A stretch of DNA of 64,000 nucleotides from Hyaloraphidium curvatum (GCA_025558095.1 JAIVFI010000027.1:248001-312000); one strand, 5' to 3'. Positions 51,010 to 61,908 are shown, numbered from the stretch's first letter. Numbers and translations: made by a program. Notes: generated by a model not told the origin, from the letters alone.

Positions 51010-52062
51010 ATGATCGACTGTCCTTCCGCTGGCGGCGTGTTGGCCGTTCAGATGGCCTCCTCGGCGAGCGGAGGGGGCGACGGGCTGCGCACAGTCAGCG
51101 TCTCTTTGCCCCGCGTCGCCCGCCTCGGTCGGCCTCTGGAGGCCCCTTCTGCGGGTTCATCTTGCTCCAGGAGGGTGGGAAACTTTTCCGGCATCGAGCC
51201 TTGGAGCCTCGGTCATCGCCGGGCGTCGGATTCCGAACGGTCGCTCGGGGCAACTCCGGTTCGCGTGCCCGCCGAGGATTCCGCCGGCGACAACCAGTGG
51301 GCCCCAATCTCGACCGCCTATCCATGGGAACACACGGTCACCGAGATGGAGACTTGGAGGCGTGGTGGAGAGCGGCAGTCGGTCCCCCGTGAAGTGGGCG
51401 TCGGGTCGGCGGGTCTCCCAGCTCGAACCGGCCAGCTTCTCCATGCTCGGCATGTTCATCGGTGTTTTGAGGTGCCCACCATCGTCCCGGCCGTCTCGAA
51501 GGACGACGGCATCTTCCCGACAAGCGTGGATCACGTGGGACGGCGGTCAGGGGGACGGCGCGCCCTCGGCTGCCTCGGGCGACGGCGCCGGCGGGAATGC
51601 CCCGGATCCGACCTCCCTTTCGAACTCAGAGGAGGATCTCGGAGGTTGGCGGCACTCTGCAGGCAGAGCGGGGGGAATGCGATGCGGGTGGCGGGAGCGC
51701 GCCTTCCGCTCGAGGGATATCGTGCCTGCCCCCTGAACAGCGGCGACCTTCAAGCAACCCGAGGGCCCGTGCGGGAGACTGAATCCGAAAGAAGGCAATC
51801 AACGGAATCGTACCTGATCGTTCTTTTGCAGGATCGCGCCAAGCCGTCGGATCAGATACCGTCCGTGAACGCCTATAGCCACCAAATTCTCCGACCGCTT
51901 GCCAGGTTCATTAGCCGGCCAAATATGATACAACAAAAATTAGATTCGATTAGCTGGGGAGCAAGCGACGGCATGCGGGTGTCGCAGAAGGCCTTTCCCC
52001 GCACCTCCGACACCTCCAAAACGCCCCACCAACAGCAAAAGGCGGATGGCCTTGGCGTATGA
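51010..52062 (+). CDS. Doubtful 350-aa open reading frame
   Basis: An uninterrupted frame from ATG 51010 to a TGA exactly at the border of repeat C copy 2. Its length exceeds chance expectation for this base composition, but codon bias is weak, there is no recognisable domain, and short open frames exist in other phases (51362-51736 plus, 51157-51534 minus). It may be a decaying or lineage-specific gene, or part of a multi-exon gene whose other exons I could not place. Confidence 0.25.
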   Translation: MIDCPSAGGVLAVQMASSASGGGDGLRTVSVSLPRVARLGRPLEAPSAGSSCSRRVGNFSGIEPWSLGHRRASDSERSLGATPVRVPAEDSAGDNQWAPISTAYPWEHTVTEMETWRRGGERQSVPREVGVGSAGLPARTGQLLHARHVHRCFEVPTIVPAVSKDDGIFPTSVDHVGRRSGGRRALGCLGRRRRRECPGSDLPFELRGGSRRLAALCRQSGGNAMRVAGARLPLEGYRACPLNSGDLQATRGPVRETESERRQSTESYLIVLLQDRAKPSDQIPSVNAYSHQILRPLARFISRPNMIQQKLDSISWGASDGMRVSQKAFPRTSDTSKTPHQQQKADGLGV

Positions 52063-52563
52063 TTACGAGCAGGCTTTCGGCGGGAGAGTGGGGCTTGCCA
52101 AGGAGTTGATGAGCTAGCATTCAAACTTAGAAGAGCAATTTTTGTTCGCGAAGACAGAGTAGTTTGAAATGGCGGCTAAATGAAGTAGTCGACGGGCTGG
52201 CCCAAATCTGCCGATCCGACCCGGTATCTACTCCACTTCCCAAAAGACCGACTTCTATCCGAGCGCGACGGAAATTTCCTCTTTGATGCTTCCTTTGTGC
52301 GGCGCTTTGCGCCGCGGCCCAGAAGGGCGGCGGCCGCAGGCCGCCTCCACCCCGCTCCTCCACATCCCCCACCGACAAAAACGATCTCGGCTTTGAAGCG
52401 ACGCTGCTATCGTAATAATCCCGTCAATTGACTGATTTTGACAAAGCATCTACACCTGACCAACATGGATAGAACCAACCCAACGACATCGCGCTCCACA
52501 TCCACGATCACTCGGCCGGCGCCCTGCTGCGCGCCGCCTCACGCCCCGCCTCCCGCGCGAGGC
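52060..52563 (+). repeat. Direct repeat C, copy 2
   Basis: Copy of the amidase 3' end (GATTACGAGCAGGCTTTCGG, ...GAGTTGATGAGCTAG) followed by the spacer and by the final codons of the Cys/His gene. It is shorter than copy 1 because of internal deletions. The amidase part is only about 18 codons, so it is not a gene. Confidence 0.8.
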
Positions 52564-52904
52564 CGCTGCCAAAGGATCCAACCGAGGGGCAACGGAACGG
52601 TCCACGGGGCAACGGAATGGTCCACGAGGCACCGGATGGGTCCACGGGTGCGGATCTGATCACCCACCACGGCCCCAGCCGGACACCAGCCCCAACCGCG
52701 CCGGCGTTCAGGGAACGAAAACGCGGACGTGCCAGCACGAGCGAGGAGTGGAAAACGAGCGATGGAGTGAAGAACCGGCGAGGAGTGCGCTTGTTGGGTC
52801 TTGGTGGCGCCTCCCTCCCTCCGTGCGCTCCCTGCCCCCCCCCCCTACTCAAAATCCTAAACTCACTTCACCAAAAACTCACTTCACCAAAAACTCGACG
52901 TAAG

Positions 52905-52991
52905 GGGGCAAGCTGGGATTTGAACCCAGGGCCACTCCGAACTCCGAGACGGAAACCCGAACGGAGTATGATGCCACTACACCACATGCCC
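52905..52991 (-). tRNA. tRNA-Pro(CGG) with 15-nt intron
   Basis: The 5' strand GGGCATG pairs with 3' CTTGCCC with one T-T mismatch. The anticodon stem is CTCCG/CGGAG and the loop TTCGGG...T gives anticodon CGG with G37, as in eukaryotic tRNA-Pro. A 15-nt intron follows position 37. The T-arm is CTGGG-TTCAAAT-CCCAG with a 5-nt variable loop. The mature length of 72 nt is normal. The gene sits at the inner end of the right arm of inverted repeat B. Confidence 0.82.
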
Positions 52992-53521
52992 AATTTTGAT
53001 CGAAGTTCTAGATGATTCTGGGGAGCTGGAAGGCTAGGGCACTGGGAACGAGGCGGGGGCCTCCACAACCCGCTCCCTCTCCTTTCAAGCGCCGCTGAAA
53101 AAAACAGAGATTCGATGCCACTGAACCACATGCCCCCACCAATCGAGGTTCTAGCCGGTTCTGGGGACCTGGAGGGGTCGGAGGCTCGGGGGTAGGCCGT
53201 GTACGGCCCGGCGCCGCCTGACTTGTCCCTTGCTCTGCGCCCCACAGACGAAACGCCGGGCGGGCACGCGATGCCAGCGACCGCCATCCGCGGATCGTTC
53301 GCCGATTGGGTCCATCGAGTGGCCTTTGGACTGTAGGTTGCTGCTGGTGACCGAAGCGCTGCCGTGGGCGCCTCGAGAAGCCTGATCTCGCCCGCCGATT
53401 ACACCGATCAAACGTCAGAACAGCACCGAACATGTCTGGTATGGTTGATTCACAGCTTCGGTGCCCGTCAGCATCCGAGAGGGCAGCCGGGACGGGGCAG
53501 TGAGGCAGCTACAGACCCCGT
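52905..53521 (-). repeat. Right arm of inverted repeat B (tRNA-Pro-associated)
   Basis: Inverted copy of 43962-44665, from GGGGTCTGTAGCTGCC at 53521 inward. It contains another tRNA-Pro-like 5' half at about 53110-53135 and then the intact tRNA-Pro gene. The arms enclose about 8.2 kb holding the amidase, the Cys/His gene and repeat C copy 2. Confidence 0.8.
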
Positions 53522-54064
53522 AGAAGAGTGCTCTAGCTGCGGCATGCGGGCATTTTCAGGTCCATTGATGGCCTAAGCACTCTAGAATAGCGGCGTAGCG
53601 AATATCCTCGATGGGTGCTCGTTGATGTTTAGTCGTCGGCGACCCGCCAAGGTCCTTGTGCGGTCACTTCGGAACTGACATTGGAGCCATCCGGGCTCGC
53701 TGGTTGCAAAAATGATGTATCTCCCACTAGACTTTTGTTTCCTCCGGATTGGGGATAGCGGCGTGCAAGTAGCAGATCGACGTTGCGGTCCGGCGCGCCG
53801 CGAATGGCCAGCCCTGTGGGATGGAATTGGGCAGAATCGCGATTCATCTTGTCCATTTCATCCTTTTGATTGCTCTCCCGCAATTGGGAATCGCCAAGAC
53901 TTTCGCTTTCCGGAAGGTTGGGGAAGGCCGTGGAGATCTCTGCGCGCGTTTTGCCGCTTTCCCGACCTGTTGACCCGACCGCACCGCTTCCCGGACAGTC
54001 GGACAGTCTCCCGTTGGGCCTGTGACGCCATCGCGGACCGTCTGGACGCTCTCGATATTCTGCA
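53522..54064. other. Intergenic region
   Basis: About 540 bases of lower GC between inverted repeat B and the SET/MYND gene. No gene, RNA or repeat recognised; the proximal part is presumably promoter and 5' leader. Confidence 0.35.
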
Positions 54065-55151
54065 ATGGCGTTCCAGCATGACTCGCTGTACGCCGGCAAG
54101 TTCGAGGGCCAGCTCGGCGTCTTTGTCCGCCCGGGCTCGGAGGACGTGCCCGCCGAGACGGTCGTCATCCGCGCGCCGCCGCTGCTCGCCGAGAAGGACG
54201 CTTCTTTGGACCCCCTGCGCCGCTGCATGAAGCTGGCGCTGGGCCTGCGCTCCGCCGACCCCGCCGTGGTCGAGGCCCTGTACCCGCGCGAGCAGGAGTT
54301 CGAGGAGGAGTTGGTGGACAGGAAGGCCGTCACGGAAGCGGCCGAGAAGCTCATGGAGGAGCAGCCCAAGTGGGAGGAAGAGGGCGTCGATTTCTCGGCC
54401 ATGGAGCCGGAGGAGCGGAAAAAGATCGTCTGGCTCTTCGAGAAGGCCTACAACAACGTCCTCTACACCGCTCAGGGCAGCATCATCTTTGGCGGCATGG
54501 CGCACTACCTCAACCACTCGTGCATGCCCAACGCCGTGTGGAAGGTCGATTCGGAGACTGGGGAGCTGATTGTCAAGACCGTCAAGAATGTCGAGGCTAA
54601 CGAGGAGATCACCATCGGCTACTTTGCCATCCGGGACAGCAAGGTGGGGTTCCCTCGCGGCTTTGGTCCATCATCGGCTCATTCTCGACGTTCCACGCCG
54701 CCATCGTCGAAAACGCTTGCCGCTCGCCCGCGATCACGGACTCCAGGTCGACCTCTTCTCGGAGCTCGGCGAGTACTACGGTTTCACGTGCCACTGCGAC
54801 CCCTGCATGATGGTGTACCGCATCATCGATCCGGACCGCTTCCCGCCGCCGGACGAGGAGCGCAAGATCACCATCGAGAAGCCGCTGCGCCTCAGCCAGA
54901 TGCCGTACCTGCTGAACTGGTACCAGAACACCTGCACCTGGTGCGGCAAGCGGCCGGAGAAGCTCCTCACGTGCTCCCGGTGCCAGGCGGCAAAGTTCTG
55001 CAACCGGGATTGCCAGGCTGCCGACTGGGCGGCCCTCCACAAGGGGTTCTGCCCCACGATGAAGGAATGGCGCGAGACGGGCGTGATCGTCACCCCGAAG
55101 CCCGTGGCCAAGCCGGAGGAAGCGGCGGCGCCCGTCGTGGAAGCCGACTGA
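54065..55151 (+). CDS. SET-domain protein with C-terminal MYND finger
   Basis: Two exons, 54065-54643 and 54747-55151, 327 aa. The SET core shows FGGMAHYLNHSCMPNAVW (the NHSC-PN motif that binds S-adenosylmethionine and forms the pseudoknot) and ANEEITIGYFAI, followed by FTCHCDPC as a post-SET zinc cluster. A MYND zinc finger comes last: CTWCGKRPEKLLTCSRC...FCNRDCQAADWAALHKGFC. Protein lysine methyltransferase activity is likely. In SMYD proteins the MYND finger is inserted within the SET domain near the N-terminus, so this order is different. The family-typical Tyr appears replaced in IGYFAI. Confidence 0.87.
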
Positions 55152-55295
55152 AGGTTACGCGGAGTTGAGCGGAGCAATCTTGGCTTGTAGCCCGGCAATC
55201 GAAAGAGCTTCCCTGGTGATCGTGTTGGAAATTGCAGCGAGACAGCACCAAAACCAGCCTCCGTCTTTTCACGCCGGCTGGCCTCTCCCGGCACG

Positions 55296-55954
55296 ATGTC
55301 GTCTTTCGACGCGTCGCTGCTGCCCGGCACGGACCCGCAGTACCTCCCCGGCGCCGCGGGCCTCGTCGAAGTCGTCGACAGTGCGTCCGCGGGCGACTTC
55401 CCCCTGAACGGCCCTGACGCCGCCCGTTCCCGCCGCATCGCGCCCACGGTCCATTGTTTCCCGCAGAGAAACTCCTCGTTATCCTCCGCGACGGCCGCAA
55501 GGTCGTCGGCATCCTCCGGTCGTACGACCAGTACGCCAACCTGGTCCTGCAGGACGCGGTGGAGCGGATCATCGTGGACGGGCGGTACGGGGACATCCCG
55601 CGAGGCGTGTTCGTCATCCGAGGGGAGAACGTGGTGCTGCTGGGAGAGATTGTGGGTTCCAGGCCGCGGGCCGCGGTCCGGGAAGAGGACTGACGCGCTG
55701 CCGCGTGGGAAGGACGAGACAAAGGACGAGACGCCGGGGCTGAAGCAGGTGCCCATCGCGGAGATTCTGGCGGCGCAGAAGAAGGAGAACGAGGCGCGGC
55801 GGCATCGGGAACTGTTAAAGCAGAAGGTGGGTGGTCTCTTCGACGCTTCAGAAGAGCTGTCTAACTGCTCTCCGGGCGCCGTCCGTCTTTCGTGCGGCCA
55901 AATCAGGCTCTCGGCGTGAGCTACGAGGTGTCCGAGGGCATGGACAACTACTAG
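55296..55954 (+). CDS. LSM1: U6 snRNA-associated Sm-like protein LSm1
   Basis: Four exons: 55296-55380, 55467-55651, 55713-55826, 55907-55954; sum 432 nt, 143 aa. The Sm1 motif is [28 protein letters not shown] and Sm2 is [16 protein letters not shown]. The extension [20 protein letters not shown] and the ending GMDNY match the LSm1-specific C-terminal tail (family: ...ADTLDEY). LSm1 joins LSm2-7 in the cytoplasmic ring that promotes decapping and 5'-3' mRNA decay. Downstream convergent gene: NAD-IDH. Confidence 0.95.
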
Positions 55955-56220
55955 CCTCCTCGAGGAATGCCCCCGCGCCCCCTCCTCCCCCTCCTTCCCT
56001 CTCTTGCGATACCTGCCTCGGCCGCCGGTCTAGACCGCCATACCCGCGATACCCGGACGCCATAATGTAGCAACGGCACGGAATGGTGCCAACACGATGT
56101 TTGGCACCGAAAGCTGGCGGCCACCGAGATCGCAGGCCCACATCCGGATCGCACATGCCCATGTTCCCAAAACCGGGATTACAAGCAATCTCCACGCCCC
56201 GCTAAGCATCCGAATCCGCC

Positions 56221-57736
56221 CTACGCAAACGCGCCGACGATGGCCTTGGTGAACTCGGTCGTCTTTGCGCTCCCGCCCAGGTCCGGCGTGCGCACGGCGC
56301 CCTGCGCGATGACCTTGTGCAGCGCGCTCGAGATGCGGTTCGCGTGCTCGTCCAGGCCCAGGTGGCGGAGCATCCAGCATGCGGAGAGGATCATGGCGGT
56401 GGGGTTGGCAACGTTTTGGTGCTGCGGGGAACAAAGCTCAGCGGAAGGCATATCGGCGACGGGGGGGCGACGGACCTCGATGTCCTTGCCGACGTGCCGG
56501 CAGCCGGGCTCAAAGACGGCGTACTGCGAGCCGATGTTGCTGCCGGGGATGATGCCGGGGCCGCCGACGAGGGCGGCGCCGATGTTGGAGAGGATGTTGC
56601 CGTAGAGGTTGCCGCACACGACCACGTCGAACTGCTGCGGCTTGGCAACCATCTGCGGTTCAGGAGTTGCGATCAGTTATTGTCCCCAGGCAGGCACGTT
56701 CTGTGCGCAAGAAGACGGACCTGCATCGAGGCGTTGTCGACAATCATGTCCGAGAACTTGATGCCCACGTTCTCGTACTGCTTGGCCACCTCGCGGCAGA
56801 CGGAGAGGAAGAGACCGTCCGAAAGCTTCCTAGTGGGCCGGGGCAAGCAACACGTCAACACTGGGGAAGGCAAGTGCCTGGCGCCGAAACCAACATGATG
56901 TTGGCCTTGTGGATGGCCGTGACCTTCTTCCGGCCGTTCTTGAGCGCGAAATCAAAGGCAAACTTTGCTATCCGCTCCGTCTTTGCCCGGCTGACGATCT
57001 TGAGCGACTCGATGACCCCGGGAACCGGCTGCCGAGATTCGCGCCCTGAGTTCCACAATGACGCGTTGCGCAACAAGAAAAGCAGCACCTGGTGTTCCAG
57101 CCCGCTGTATTCGCCCTCGGTGTTCTCGCGGATGATGGCAAAGTCGACGCCGCCGTGCCGGGTCGGGAAGCCCTCAAGGTTCCGGATGTGCGACAGCGAC
57201 GCGAAGATGTCCAGGTCCCGCCGCAGCATGACGTTGAACGACACGTGCCCCAGGCGCGCCGTGGGCGTGAACAAGATGCCTGGAATGGGGAATGCTCGAC
57301 CGGGGCGGCTCCGGAGCCGGGGGTGCGGCCCACCTTTCAGGCCGACCTTGTTCCTGCGCAGACTGACCAGGGCCGCCTCCAGCAGGCCCCTGTCCTGCTT
57401 GTCCGCGTAGCCCGACACGTTGTACTGCTCCCACTCGACCGGCACGCCCGACGCCTTGAAGATTGCCTTGACCGAGTCGGTCAGCTCGGAGCCGATGCCG
57501 TCGCCGGGCAGCAGCGTGACGGTGTACGTGCCGCCGTAGACGGTGCCCTCGAACGGGCCCGCGTTGACGGTCGGCAGCTCCTCGATCGACGTCGCGTAGC
57601 CGCGGCGCGGCGTCGGGCGCGCGCGGGGCGGCGCGCGGGGGGCCGCCACGCCCAGCGGCGCCAGCACGGGGCCGCCGGCGGACAGCGCGCCGCGCAGGCA
57701 GCGCGTCGGCCGCGCGATGGCGGCGAGCGGGTTCAT
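56221..57736 (-). CDS. IDH1: NAD+-dependent isocitrate dehydrogenase, regulatory (IDH1-type) subunit
   Basis: About six exons. The N-terminus (MNPLAAIARPTRCLRGALSA ... RRGYATSIEELP) is a mitochondrial presequence ending in a typical RGYAT cleavage area. The core has VTLLPGDGIGSELTDSV, GHVSFNVMLRRDLDIFASLS, IIRENTEGEYSGLEHQ, VTAIHKANIMKLSDGLF, IVDNASMQ, NIGAALVGGPGIIPG and QNVANPTAMILSA. The GH-SFNV-LR block and the ending GGSAKTTEFTKAI resemble yeast IDH1 rather than the catalytic IDH2. It acts in the TCA cycle as part of a heteromer regulated by AMP. All key blocks are present. Confidence 0.94.
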
Positions 57737-57888
57737 GGCCGGTGGTATCGCGGCGTGACGCGGAGGGTGGCGTCGACCTCAGACCCTGGCTTCGATCCAC
57801 TCCGCGTGCTCCAAATCCAGGACACGCCTTCGCAGCCTTGTGACCCGCAAACACCGCTACGCCCACACGAAACCATGCAATTCAGATC

Positions 57889-59910
57889 TTACACGAAGCG
57901 GCGCTCCACCTCGTCGTCCCACTCCCGGCGGAACACCTCCAGATTGCCGTCCCAGGCAACAAGCTTCGCCCTCATCCGCAGCTGGCCCAAGGTCGCCGTC
58001 ATCTCAGCCTCGGCCCTCGTTCTGATCCTCCACTCGCCCCTGGACCGCTCCTGCTCCCAGACGTGCACCACCCGCGCCGACAGCGGGTCGTCGGGCGCGA
58101 TCTCCCACCGCTCCGTCGACCGCTCGCCGCCGACGAGCTTGTGCGAAGCGTCCTCGTAGATGCCCTCGTCGGACTCGACGACCAGCGCGGCGGTGCCTCG
58201 GATGAGGTCCCGCTCGATCCTGCGGGCGGCCGTCCCGGGCCGCAGCGTCCGCGCCTCCCACGGCCGAGCGTGCTCCGGCAGTAGAGGCGTCCATGCGTCC
58301 TCCGTCCCACCTACATGCACGGGCAGCGTCAGCATTCCGCTCCCAAGGGTGAGCTTCGCGCGCTGGGGTGACGGCCACAAGAGGGGCCAGTAGGTGTTGG
58401 ACAGGGCCAGCCTCAGCCTGTGCCCGGTCGACAGCCGGTATCCGGCCATGTCCAGCACCACCTCGACCTCCATCATCTCGCCCGGGATGACGGGCGCCGG
58501 CGAGCCCATCCCCGCGCGGTGGCAGAGGTTCAACACCCCGTGCGTGATCCGCGCGCTCTTGCCGTCCGGAGCCACGTCGCACAGGCGCGCGACGACAAAG
58601 GCGTGCGGCCTGTCCGAGGCGAGCCGGAGCCGGACCACGGGCCCGCCGAGCAGGGTCAGAGGTTCGGAGAAGGGAAGGCCGTCGAAGCAGACCGATAGCG
58701 CGTCGTCCTCAGCCTGGTCCCCGGGCATCTCGGCGTTCAGGCCCATCGGGAAGAACTCGCCAGCGAACATGCCAAGGTGCTGGGGAGTGCATATCGTCGT
58801 CCGGAGCTCACCCGAGAGCGTGTCCTCAACTAGGCGCCCGATCCTGCCATCCTGAGCGGGATGCAGATGCAAGATGGCGTCCGAAACCCGAGGCGACGGC
58901 CAGCTCGCTTCCGCGATCCAATGTCCCGGCTTGAACGAGGCACAGGCATCCGGCAGCGCCGAATGCAGGATGTACGCCCTCAATGCTGCATCGCGCTCGA
59001 CCCCGTTGTCCGCCCCCTTGAGCCATCGGTCCCACCACCGCAGCGCCTCCTGCAGGAACCCGATCTGCGGCCCCGGCACGGCCGTGTGCGGGTACTGGTG
59101 CACCCACGGCCCCACGATGCCCCTGCACGGCGCCCGCACCCCGCGGAGCAGCGCGTCGACCGCGTTGACGTAGCCGTCGGCCCAGCCGCCCACGATCATG
59201 GTCGGCACCGCGATCCGTGAGTAGGCCTCGCACACGGAGCCGTGCTTCCAGTAATCGTCCCTCGCCTGGTGCGATGCCCAGCGCGGGGCGAGCCAGGGAT
59301 TCGCTTCGAGCCTGCGGAGCCAGTCGTCCCGCCAGTCGGGCCGGAGCAGGGGGTCCGCGGGTCGCGAAGAGTACGAGAGCATGACGGCGGCCCAGCCAAA
59401 GTTCTCGCCCATCAAGCAGCCGCCCTTGAAATGGATGTCGTCGGCGTACCGGTCCGCCGTCGCGCAGACGGCGATGACCGCACGCAGGGCGGGCGGGCGG
59501 TTGAAGGCAGCCTGCAGACTGTTGAAGCCGCCCCAGCTTTTGCCCATCATCCCCACGGCCCCGGTGCACCAGGGCTGCCGCGCCAGCCAGCTGATGACCT
59601 CGACCACGTCGTCCATCTCCTGCTGCGTGTACTCGTCCTCCATGATCCCCCCGGAATCCCCGTTGCCCCGCATGTCGACCCGGACGCACGCGAACCCATG
59701 CCCGGCAAGGTACGGGTGCATGAGCGCGTCCCGCGCCACGGTCCCGTCGCGTTTGCGGTACGGAATCATCTCCAGCACCGCCGGCACGGGGTCTTCCACG
59801 GCGTCCTCGGGAATCCACGCGCGGGCGGAAAGTCGGACGCCGTCCGGCATCGGGATGCCCATGTCCTCCTCCTCGACGACCCGCCGCGGGAACGCGGTCA
59901 CGATGGACAT
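57889..59910 (-). CDS. CocE/NonD-type alpha/beta hydrolase (peptidase S15-like)
   Basis: Single exon, 673 aa from ATG 59910. It has the family pattern: MPDGVRLSARAWIP at the start, PYRKRDGT, RVDMRGNGDSGG (oxyanion strand), the nucleophile elbow GMMGKSWGG, the acid in VGGWADGYV, and His in GPWVHQYPH. The C-terminal ~230 residues are beta-rich (VVRLRLASDRPHAFVVARLC, MVEVEVVLDMAGYRL-like), the jelly-roll domain of X-Pro dipeptidyl-peptidase C-terminal type. It should cleave esters or acyl-peptides; the substrate is unknown. The frame is open upstream with another ATG at 60123 that would add a basic leader. Intronless and bacterial-like in a window of intron-rich genes. Confidence 0.9.
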   Translation of the reverse strand: MSIVTAFPRRVVEEEDMGIPMPDGVRLSARAWIPEDAVEDPVPAVLEMIPYRKRDGTVARDALMHPYLAGHGFACVRVDMRGNGDSGGIMEDEYTQQEMDDVVEVISWLARQPWCTGAVGMMGKSWGGFNSLQAAFNRPPALRAVIAVCATADRYADDIHFKGGCLMGENFGWAAVMLSYSSRPADPLLRPDWRDDWLRRLEANPWLAPRWASHQARDDYWKHGSVCEAYSRIAVPTMIVGGWADGYVNAVDALLRGVRAPCRGIVGPWVHQYPHTAVPGPQIGFLQEALRWWDRWLKGADNGVERDAALRAYILHSALPDACASFKPGHWIAEASWPSPRVSDAILHLHPAQDGRIGRLVEDTLSGELRTTICTPQHLGMFAGEFFPMGLNAEMPGDQAEDDALSVCFDGLPFSEPLTLLGGPVVRLRLASDRPHAFVVARLCDVAPDGKSARITHGVLNLCHRAGMGSPAPVIPGEMMEVEVVLDMAGYRLSTGHRLRLALSNTYWPLLWPSPQRAKLTLGSGMLTLPVHVGGTEDAWTPLLPEHARPWEARTLRPGTAARRIERDLIRGTAALVVESDEGIYEDASHKLVGGERSTERWEIAPDDPLSARVVHVWEQERSRGEWRIRTRAEAEMTATLGQLRMRAKLVAWDGNLEVFRREWDDEVERRFV

Positions 59911-60168
59911 CGCGATCAGCCGCGCGTCGTGCTCGGCGTTTTGGACGCGTCTTCCGCGAGCGATGATTCGGCTCGACGCGACCGATCGCCCCGCCAGACG
60001 CGATGTTTGCTTGTTCCCGCTTCGCTCCTCGAATCTCTTCCATCTCCCAAGCATCGGAGGCAGGGACTTGGAGAAGACGCGTAATGCACACTTTCCACGA
60101 ATCAATGTTGACAAAACCACCATGCACACAGTTCGATGAACCAAGCTCCCTCTCCCTCCTACAACCGC

Positions 60169-61908
60169 TCACGCCTTCACCTCGACCAGCTTCACCCACA
60201 CGCCGTTCTTGGCCGAGATCGCGCCCGTCTGCAGCGGCTCGAAGACGTAGTTCCCGCGCACGACGTCGTACTTGGAGCACAGCGCCGAGAGCACCATGCG
60301 CATCTCGGCCAGCGCGAGGCGCTCGCCGAGGCAGCGCCGTGCGCCGTTGCCGAAGGGTCCGTAGGCGTAGAGGTGCTTGGCGCCGCCGCTCGCGTCCTCG
60401 AGGAAGCGCGTGGGGTCGAAGGCGTCCGCGTCGCGAGGCCAGTAGTCAGGGTGGCGCTGCCTTCCGTAGATGAAGTCCACGACAACGTCGCCTGGGGCAA
60501 AGAAAGTCAGCCCAAAGATCAGTGATGGAGCCCTGCGCAGAACCCACCCTTGCGGAGAACGATTCGGTTCTCCCGCCCCGAGTCGTCCTTGTACCTGAAG
60601 TCCATGTCCTCCGCCATCGTCCTTCCGGCACCGTGGGGTGCCGCGGGCATCAGGCGCAGCGTCTCCTTGATCACGGCGTTGAGCACAGGCAGCTGCTCCA
60701 GGGTCTCGGGGAGGAGGAACACGTCGGGCCCGCCGCCCTTGCCGGCGACCTCGTCGCGGATGCGCTTCTGCCTATGAAGCGGCAATGCATCAGATGAGTC
60801 GGCGCATGCGCATGGAAGCTACCAACCATTCGGGGTTCTCGGCGAGGAAGTGGATGGCCATGGCGGTCGTGCCGGCGGTCGTGTCGTGGCCCGCGAAAAG
60901 CAAAGTCGCCATGTGCTTGCGGAACTCCTCCATGTCCTTGAGCGATTCCGGCAGCTTCTCGCTGCGCAGCGAGTCGTCCAGGATGGATGTGCGCCCGTCG
61001 TCGTGGTTGCGGTGGCGCGCGATGTTGGCGTCGATCATGCCGTTGATGACGTCGAGCGAGCCCTGCCACGCGGCCACGAGCTTCTTGGAAACCTTTTTCC
61101 ATGCGCCGGGGAACAGGAGCAGGTCCAAGGAAGCGGCCGTCATGATGCTGGCGAGGAGGTGCTCCCACGTCGACATGAGCTGCTTGCCCTGCTGCGTGGT
61201 CTGCACGTTGAGGTTCTCCCCGAACGAGAGGCGGGAAATGACGTCGAACGTCAGCCGGGAGACGTAGGGCTGGATGTCGAACTCGGCGCCGCGGTTGGTC
61301 GCAATCTGGTCCATGAACACGTTGCGCAGGTCGTTCAGCAGAGGAGTGCATTGCCGGATGGCGGCGGTGGAGAAGGTCCGATCGAAGAAGTAACGGATCT
61401 CGCGCCACTTGGCGTCGTTCGGCATCGCGACCGTCTGGGCAATGGGCATGACTGCCTCTTGGTACGGCAGAGGCCGCTCGAACTTGGTCCAGGAGTTGCC
61501 CACGTAGATCTCCCGCGAGAGGTTCGCATCGCAGCAAAGGATCACCCGGCGCGTGGGGACCAGGGGGTGAACTGCGGGGTTGCGGTGCATGAGTCCACAT
61601 GTGACGAGAGTGTGAGAAGGTTTGGCCCACCGAAACGGAGGACCCTCTTGCCGCCCGCCTTCTTGACCCAGTCAGCGTCGACGAGGAGCCTTTGCTGCAA
61701 GCGCTTGAAGTCGGGGCGGTTCCAGAGCCTGCGAGCGAAACGATTGTCAGCAGAAGTCGGAACGAGACAGCTTGCGGTCTTACGGAGCAGCGAGGTAGGT
61801 GGCGACGGTGTCCTCGTCTCCGAAGGCGAGGAAGGAGCGCCGGTATAGCTCGGCGAGCAAGAACAGAACGGCTGCCGCGAGGGCAGGGACGAGGACGGCT
61901 TCAAGCAT
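60169..61908 (-). CDS. Cytochrome P450 monooxygenase
   Basis: About six exons. The N-terminus MLEAVLVPALAAAVLFLLAE is a signal-anchor for the ER membrane. The C-helix region is FERPLPYQEAVMPIAQ...WREIRYFF, the I-helix is LLFAGHDTTAGTTAM (proton-relay A/GGxDT type), the K-helix ExxR is KETLRL, the PERF-like region is DPTRFLED, and the heme loop is FGNGARRCLGERLALAE with the Cys ligand. All core motifs are intact, so activity is expected. The sequence resembles fungal CYP families that hydroxylate lipids or xenobiotics; the exact family needs a search. The promoter faces a MITE-like element. Confidence 0.93.
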
